Shown piece by piece: positions 47,161 through 56,100 of a stretch of 64,000 nt of DNA. Every line of letters starts with the position of its first letter. Position 1 is the first letter of the stretch. The notes under the pieces are model-generated. The model did no database searches and was not told the origin of the DNA. It saw nothing but the letters and a program-made list of their open reading frames with translations. A program made the position numbers and the translations under genes. The DNA is from Mactra quadrangularis (lineage: Eukaryota; Mollusca; Bivalvia; Venerida; Mactridae), in contig CM046294.1 of assembly GCA_025267735.1 (NCBI GenBank), forward strand, positions 41,787,570 to 41,851,569, written 5' to 3'.

Positions 47161-47334
47161 CTATTTATTTTCTTCTTCCTCATCACTTTCAGGAAGCGGG
47201 TCAGCTTTCTTTGTGAAGTCAACTTGTGAATAAGGTGTAGGATCATCACCAATGATAACCATCTTCTCCCCAGGTGGTTTACCATTGAATAATAAGTCAG
47301 CATAAATCAAACCATCCTTGTTAACAATCTTCAA
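47161..47334 (-). CDS. Minus gene exon 17: ITIM-like and ITSM-like tail, stop
   Basis: 58 codons, phase 0, after TTTACAG. KDGLIYADLLF contains L-x-Y-x-x-L (ITIM pattern). DDPTPYSQVDF contains T-x-Y-x-x-V (ITSM pattern). The two tyrosines are 24 residues apart. It ends in an acidic stretch (ADPLPESDEEEENK) and TAG at 47161-47163. Confidence 0.88.
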   Translation of the reverse strand: MKIVNKDGLIYADLLFNGKPPGEKMVIIGDDPTPYSQVDFTKKADPLPESDEEEENK

Positions 47335-50300
47335 CTGTAAATATATTGATACGCAAATTACATTTTTACATAAGCTAAAATATCGTGTATACTCTTGGTA
47401 TTAGATGAAAAACAGCGCTCGCTCGTCTTTCTTGAGGGACAATAATCTTTGTTCCACCACACCGTTTTTTATCATTACCAACAGTCTCTAACTGACAACT
47501 GTTTCATTTTCATAGAATATTCGATATTAGACATCGAAATTAATGGAACTGTTAAATCTTCTGGGATTCTAATCCGAGGCCTAACTTAAATCATGACATT
47601 TAACTCGAAAATAATTGCAACAGCTTTAATATATCTACGAATACAATTGTTCCGTTTTTTCTAGAAACTATTTTACTAAAACAATGCGCAACATAGATCG
47701 TGACTCAACACGATAATAGGCATTTAGAAGAAAACGAGTTTGATTATTCTCTTCATTACCTTCGGTTGTTTAGAGTCATGTTTGTCGTTTTCTTTCTCTT
47801 TCCGTTTATTATCAAGTTCAAATCTCTCGTATACATCAGCTAATATTATAAACAAGTAAGTCATTAAATAAGTAGGATACACAAAACATTATTTTTTTCA
47901 ACAAATGAGAAAACCGCTTTGTATATTTGTAAAACAAACTAAGAAACCTAGCATCAATAGTTGGAAAGGTAATACTATTTATTTTTAACAAATACATATA
48001 TGTATACTAAGTTTGCATTGACTAGTTAAGACGTTGAATTGACCTAAGAAGAATCAATATGCTACTTTTTTGTTTAACAATAACGAATATAGTAGTTTGA
48101 TCAATTCCATCTAAACATGGCAATATACCTTCCTGCTGTTTGCTATTTCCTGATGCGGTTTTACCATTTTTCCCTTTTTCTGTGAAAAGTGAAAATAACA
48201 AATGTCAAACGGATAATGTAATGACGGTATGCATTTGTGATATCGTTTTAGGTTCTTAGATAATGTCTATAATGATAATTTTTTTCATATTAGAGCAATA
48301 ATTAAGAAATATTGAAGAAAACTTATTAATATGTGACATATTAAAAAGGCCTAAAGAGAAATTGATATATATTCTACATATTCTAATCAAGGACATCATT
48401 AAATGATGTCTATTATTGAAGTATATTTCTACGAACAATATGTTATAAAATGTCTTCCGAATATCCATGTTCAATTTGTAGGTTACTAAAAATTATTATT
48501 AATCGAGTTACAAGGTGGTACAATTGGTTTCTTAGGTTTTACCGGTTTAGCGTAAATATCAGTTGATGTTGAGGCTGATGTTGAGGCAACTGGTGCAACG
48601 TTACTTGATGATGCATACATTGGATTGTCTACTAAACCTGTAAAAAGTACATAAGAAGAGTTATACATCAACACAAATTACGAATCAAGTAATGTGAATG
48701 GTAACTTGTCGAATAAACTATGTTTACATTACACTATCATGGATACTTTAAGATAAAACTTCTGCTGGTAAATTTTAAACATGAAGATAATTTGGTAATT
48801 TTAACATTGTTTTTCGTATCGTATTCATACATTTGATGTTATACATTGAATAAAGTGTGTAATAACAAAAAATGCTTACCGTCTTCATCATCGGAGTCGT
48901 CAGAATCAGGTCTAAAATACGAAACAAGAATATGTTACATCGTTGTATAGACACATTATCTTTCAGAAGTTTTTATCAGATATGTGTTTACACAAAAAAC
49001 CTGACAGAGCATATCGCAAATAGTTTTATATAGTTAAAGCTAATCTCAGTGAACTATTTTGAATCAAAATTAGATCAATACATTTAATATATCTTAAACA
49101 TTTGCTAAGATTTGATTTTGTAATAAATGTTTTGTCTGAACCAGAAATTTCTAGGGATAAGTTTACAATGTATAACATGATAGATACTGACGGATTTCAT
49201 ATGCAAACTATTGCAATAGTTATTTGAACAACCGATGTAATAAATGTCCAAACATCAAGCTGTTTCATTAGTGAGTTACCTTCTCATGTCTTGGTCAGCG
49301 TTGCTTCTTCCTGGAAATGAAAGAGTACAGTATTAAACTACGTACATTATGAATGTATTGACGTAATCATATGTTTTTTTACTGATATTACACTTATACC
49401 TAAATATGAACAAGCAAAACACATAGATGTACATTGATCCAAAGTATGTTTATTTGTTGATTCAAATGTTGAATGTCACCATTGAGTGTCCGGAGCTGTT
49501 TGTTGCAAATAACTGTTACCTTGTCACAACTTGTGCATATATATCATGGGTCAAGTTTGATGTCATATACTAAACTTTTATACACTGAAAGTGATATATA
49601 TTGCACTGTATGTTAAAGCGTAATGTTAGTTTTAGTCATCTACTTACCTTTCAGTAATGGATATCTTCTAATAACCACTACTATAACTATAACAATTATA
49701 ACAACACCACTGATTCCACCTGTAAGACCACCAATCAATGCTCCAGGACTGCTAGATGAGTTCTCAATGGCTAAATTAAATAAAGCATTAAACGCTTGTC
49801 TTTTAAAATCATTGTTGGTAGAATATATTACTGTACACGTACATAAACAAACTTGTTACATTAATACATGCATTGTTATATTTTTGTAAAAGCATTCGTT
49901 TCATAAATTAGATAACGTTATATATTACGTATTCGAAAACCCAAAACAATGCAATTCAATATGTTTGTTGGCTTTTGTCTGAACGAAGAAATAAGTGTGC
50001 ACCCTCGAATGTTGCTTAATCGAAGCAATTATATCTCAGCCTTTGTCAGATACATAAGACGTTTTGGATACTTAATTACCTTTTAACGTCGTAGCAGTAA
50101 AACTTAACTCGGATGAATTTCCCTTTTCGTTTGATGCAAATATAACAAATTCATATTTTGTATTCTCAGTTAAATCAGTCAACAAAAGTTCCATGGTTGG
50201 TTCACCATTATCAGAAACATTACGATAAATCCACTCATTGTCGGAACTCTTCTTATATTTGATGTAAAATGTCTGCGGTGGTCCATTATCAGATCCCGGA

Positions 50301-53052
50301 GTCCATACAAGATTTATCGATGATGTTGTCGTGCGACTTACAATATGTGTGAAGTTTATCGGAGGATCAGGCTTATCTGTAATGAAACATTGAAAAATAA
50401 CCTGATTTTATTATACATGTATATACAATATGTCACGCTGTAATAGCGGCATTTTATAGTATAAGCTTAATTTAAGCTTTAAATAAATCAATTTGCAAAA
50501 TGAAAGTCTCTCATATCTTACACTATTGTCATTGTTAAATTTTACAATTGAATCTGTAAATTTCAAAATTTATCGTTTTGAAAATTATTTTTGTTCTGAA
50601 ATTGTATAAAAATATCTTAATTTGAAATCAATTAGATAACTGACACCTCTCCGAGAACGGTTTTAGTATGTACAAATTTATTTCATCAATGAAAATAAAC
50701 ATTTCTTTCATATACTCGAATGATCTAACCTACCGTGTGGTGAAAGATAATAAAATTGATCCATTTCACCAAAGTCATTTTTAGCATGTACTTTGTAACT
50801 TGTAAAGTCGCTCGGTCCAACACTTTGTATCGTAAGATTTGTCTGAACGGCAGATAAGTTTATTGAATTGTTTTTGTTATCATGTAGTAGTGTCCATTCC
50901 TCATCAACCAGTTTATACCAGATAAATGTTGGTTGTGGATATGCTATCACATTCAGTGTTATTGTTATTGTAGCGTTCTTTTCGCTCGTGATGTTACCTT
51001 TTATCTCATTTTCAGTTCTAGGATAACCTACACAAATGTTTTATGGAAGAACAGATTATTCATTTTCATATAACGAAAACTAACAAAAATACTATCGCAT
51101 GTTTGTTTCAAAACATGGCATACACACTAAAAATTAACTTTTGTTTATGTTCTAGTACCTGTGGTCATATAATGTAACGCTTAAACATGACATTGCAATT
51201 GTATAAAGTAACTTCTTACATTTAAGACATTCCAAATACGAGTTATACAAAAACTATAAGACTCAATTACACATTGTAAACACACTTAGTAAAGGACAAA
51301 AACAGTAAACTTAAACTAAACCAGGACTTTCAAACACATAAATTCTCATTTGTATCGCAGGTTAAAGAAAGTCCATAGGAAAATACCCAAAAAACGTGTT
51401 ATTTACTTACAATTGACAAATAACTGCTTCTCTTTGCTAGAAATAGGAATTGTGTTGTACACGTTTTTCGCATAACACACGTACTTCCCTGCATCTAAAC
51501 AGCCTGCCTGAGATATGTTGTGTTTCACAATGTTAGATAGGTCAGTCTTCAGTAATTTATTGACGTGGCTCAATGTCATATTAGCTATTGGATTACTGTC
51601 AGCTTTGCAGGCAAACTGAATTGGGTCATATTCATTTTTAGTCACAGTCGTGCTTTCAATCCCATTGATTGTAAAAGATGTAACAATAGCTTCATCTGTA
51701 TGAGAAAAAATCAAATTTGATCTAATGTGCACAATCGTTTTTATCGTCAAAAGCTTCATTATGTTATTGCATATCAATTTAAAAATACACTTCTGGTAAA
51801 AATGTGGTTGCAAATTACATAAAAATCCACAAACCAATTGTAGTTTTATGCTAATGGATAAGAACAGAGATTAGATAAACTTAATAATTTAAAAACCATA
51901 AATCACACGTTTAATACTGATTATGTGTTAAAATTATAATTGTATACAACAGAAGTGTATATTTGTAATTAAATAATAATTATACTAACATAATACTTCT
52001 AGAAAGAAACTTTGAGTGTCGTGTCCAATGTAAGTTATATTCTCTCCACTTGGCAGCATAACATTAGAAACATTGCATGAGTAGTTCGCAGCATCACTCT
52101 TCTCAACATGTGATATATTTAACAGGTCACCGCTCCATTGTTTGTCGTCTGTATTCCTGGTCCAAACAAACCTAGTTGCAATAGGCATTCCAGCTGTGTA
52201 TGGGCATCTTATTGTGAAGTTTGTCCCATGGAGTATTGACGTATTATCGATCGGCAATGCGACAGGATGGTCTACAATGAACGTTAATGATATCATTACA
52301 CATAGGTGATACACGCACGAAACAGGACATGAATTTTAACTATATATTGTTCAACAACCGAATTATTTCGACATTTAATATTTTGCAAATATTGTGATAT
52401 ATAATTTTACATATACAGAATATAACTACATTGTGTGAAAATTGTGTATTTTTTTTAAGACAAGAATATACAGCAGTTAACACCGACGAACAAACTCACG
52501 TTACTGGTCCTTGTAACTTAATTACATTTCCATCTTTATGTTAGGCCAAACAATATTAGACTTTGTGTAAATCTATTTATATCTTGTATTTGGCGTAAGT
52601 CACGTCAGTATGATAATTGAATTGGTACAAGTACTTACATAAAACAACAAGATTTACAGTACTATTGTTAGAACGTTTAACTGGTGCTCCATCAGATGGG
52701 TTCATTGTATTTTGTATAATACATCCATATTCCCCAGCGTCTTTCTTCTCTATAGTACTGACAGTAAGTATAGGTTGATTTGGAGAATCAATATGAGAAG
52801 GACCTGTCCATATATATTTATCTGGTGATGGTTTGCTGTCAGCTGTACATGTTATACTTCTTGTTGTACCTTTTATGAATGAAATATTTCCGAAAATACT
52901 AGTTCCGTTTACTATAAATATTGGCTTTGATGGTGGATCTGAAAACATTTATAAGGACAGTAATATACGTGATACGTAACTACTCAGATGTATACACAAC
53001 TTACATGAGCAATTTTAGAAACTTTATTTCAAAGTGTTTAAAGGCCACATAT

Positions 53053-53115
<63 letters not shown>

Positions 53116-56100
53116 CAAATACATGCACATAATTAGATTATGTATAATAAAAAAATAAATTGCAAGCATTTAACAAATTGTATACAAAAACCCAATCAGT
53201 AGATATAGTGTTATACATTAGCATTAATAAATACTCAGAGAAAACATCAAAATGTGCGTATATATATATACATACATATAGCTATGTTGCTGAATAAAAA
53301 CAATTAATATGTAGTTTTATTATCAAAATTTTCAATAAATTCATTTCTAATTTTAAGAGCATGGTATAGATATATGGCTAGCTTACGAATTTCAATTATA
53401 CTTTTACTAGACACAAAATTAATAAAGTAATAGAGTGTTGGAGATTTCCAAAATTTTTCATTTATATATGTAGACCTTATATCTTTATACAGAGGACAAA
53501 CTAAAGTGAAATGTAATTCATCTTCCACTAAAGATTCACAATACAAACATGTACGATATTCTCTATCTATCCTATACTTACGCCCTTGTTCTATAATCAA
53601 ATTGTGAGCTGAGCTCAGAAGTATTCATTAATGAGAAATAATTGAGTGCATACCAATACAATCACTTATAAAGTACTATGTATAATAGCAAGGGGATGGC
53701 AAGCAGTTTTTTTTGTATTGTGTGAATTATAATAAATATATAATTTTTATAATGGAATATATAAGGTAAATCGTCTTTGCAGACAGCAATGTACCTTTAA
53801 TTAGGTAACGACTTGCTAAAATACAAAATTAAATACAACCCACGGAAACATACTTCACACAACTTATCATAATGAAACATTACATCCGACCAGCTTGAAA
53901 TGAATTGTCTTTTACAGGTGGGAAAATATTAACCGACTTAAAAATACAGCGTAATATAATGCACTTATGACTGAAAATGCATGCTTCAAAATACGCGATT
54001 ATAAAATTGTCATAACAATGGGAAAGGGTAACAGAACACTCATCAGGCTAAAAAATGTGTACTTACATAAAACAATCAATGAAACAACCACACCCTTATT
54101 TGTAAACCCTGTTTGCTGAGGTGTACATGTACATGCTCCTCCATGTGTTCTTGATACATTCCATGTAAATGTAGAAGTGACATTTCCATTAGAGTCGATA
54201 GTAGTCTGGTTTGACGCTGAGAAATTATTACAACTCCAAGATAATGTGGGTGTAGGATTTCCACCTTTTACAGTACAAGATAATGTCCCTCGTGTATTTT
54301 CTATCACACGATATTCTCTACCCTGGGTAATAACGGGATCATCAGCTTTGTCTGAAAGAAAAAACATAATTCTTGCAGGTTTTATTATAAGATAAACAGT
54401 GCAGTGTTTTCTCCAGGGCGCGTTTTTGGCGTCCTTTTTGTCAGCTTTGACGCACTGAAAGACGACCAGCGGGTCTTCCGTGACACACTCGAAAAATCGT
54501 CGTCATTTGCATGTAGCAATCGTCCATTTGTCAGCGGATTATAAAAGCTTTTTGACCCCCTATTTTTGAACATGGGGTCATGTGTGACCCCAAAAATGTT
54601 GACCCGTGAGAACACACTGCAGTAGGAGTAAATTCCAATTAACGTTGTGTCGCTACAACTCGATTTAAGTACCATCCAGTGCAATATATCCAGCTTGCAG
54701 TCTGTTTGATAGATATACAGTTTAAATAAACATCGAAGAAGAAACAAACATACACGTATACTCTTAGAGTTGAAATGTTCGAACTTGCTAGAAAGCCCGA
54801 TATAAAACTATATTAAGACATTGTTTTTAATTGTTACTAGTTGTTTTTACTACGAATGCGTAAACACACATGTTGACGACTGAATCAATAATTTAGTAAT
54901 CGTGATTTACATTTTACAAATTTGTGTGTTTCCTTAACATTTATTATTTAAATAATGGCATGAAACATAAGACTGTAACAGTTTGGTTATAAGTTTACTT
55001 ACACTGAAAACTTGGGTAGATAGCGCAGTTGGTTGCGCGCCGGGATTTGGTGTATCGTGTCCCGAAGGGGTTACGGGTGCGAATCCCATCCGGGTAGGTT
55101 ATACCCTTCCATGAAAATTGGACAATAATGTTAATTTTTCTTCATTAATAATGTATGTGGAGAAGTATTCGGCCTTGTGGATAGGTAGGTGATTACTGGT
55201 TTTATGCAAAGGTCCAGGAAAGCTAGGTTAGATGCGCTGGATGCCGTAAAACGACAAAAAGTGTTGACGCGGCGTATTTAACCCAATATAAACAAACAAA
55301 ATATACTTACACTGAACATTGAGTAATATCTCATTGCTGGTTACTGGACTTGTATTGACAGAATTTTTTGCTTTACAAAATATCTTAGTATTATCATCTT
55401 TTCGTGTTGGAACAAAACGTAGAATACTTATTGTTATACTTAAATCATTGTAGTCAGTCGATGTAGTAATGTTTTCTGTTATCTGAGTTATATCGGTTAC
55501 ATTTATTTTAGGATATTTATACCAATAGACAGAGGCAGCAGGTCTTGCTGTTGATGTTGTACACGTGAAGTCTACTGTTGTGTTTTCTTTGACATAAACC
55601 AGAAAACTTGATGATGCCATCGTAACTGATGTTACTGGAGCTAAAATACATCATTGTAAAATGTAAATTGACGCATTACAATAGTTAACTACTTGGTATT
55701 TATTACAAGTTAAATATCACAAGTTTCTATCAAACTCTATACTTTGACAAATGCAATATTGATATAATATTTTTAAGATAGAATTAGTAACAGGTCACGA
55801 CGTAAAAAAACCTTTCCACATTTCTAGACATCACTGGAGAGGTCATAAGCATTTCTATATACAGTTTATTATACAAATGTTTGCTTTCTTGTCAATCTAC
55901 GTATTGGGAGGAATCCGACATTAGGCATGACAACTCAATTTTATTCAACCGCAGATACTATATTGTGAACAACATTATAATACATTTAACCATCTAGCCG
56001 ATAAACGCCAAATTCATTACGTGATTTTCTTGTCGAATATAAAGCTTTTTTATATGATGACTCTATATCCACAGCAGATATTAACGTGCATATTAGTTAT

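Noticed and set aside
53304..53600. Possible extra exon of the minus receptor gene with a CxxC pattern
   Set aside because: The sequence is a LINE reverse-transcriptase C-terminus and its phases do not fit the receptor exons.
54385..54747. 120-codon minus-strand frame
   Set aside because: It overlaps a small inverted-ended element and shows no domain or splice fit.
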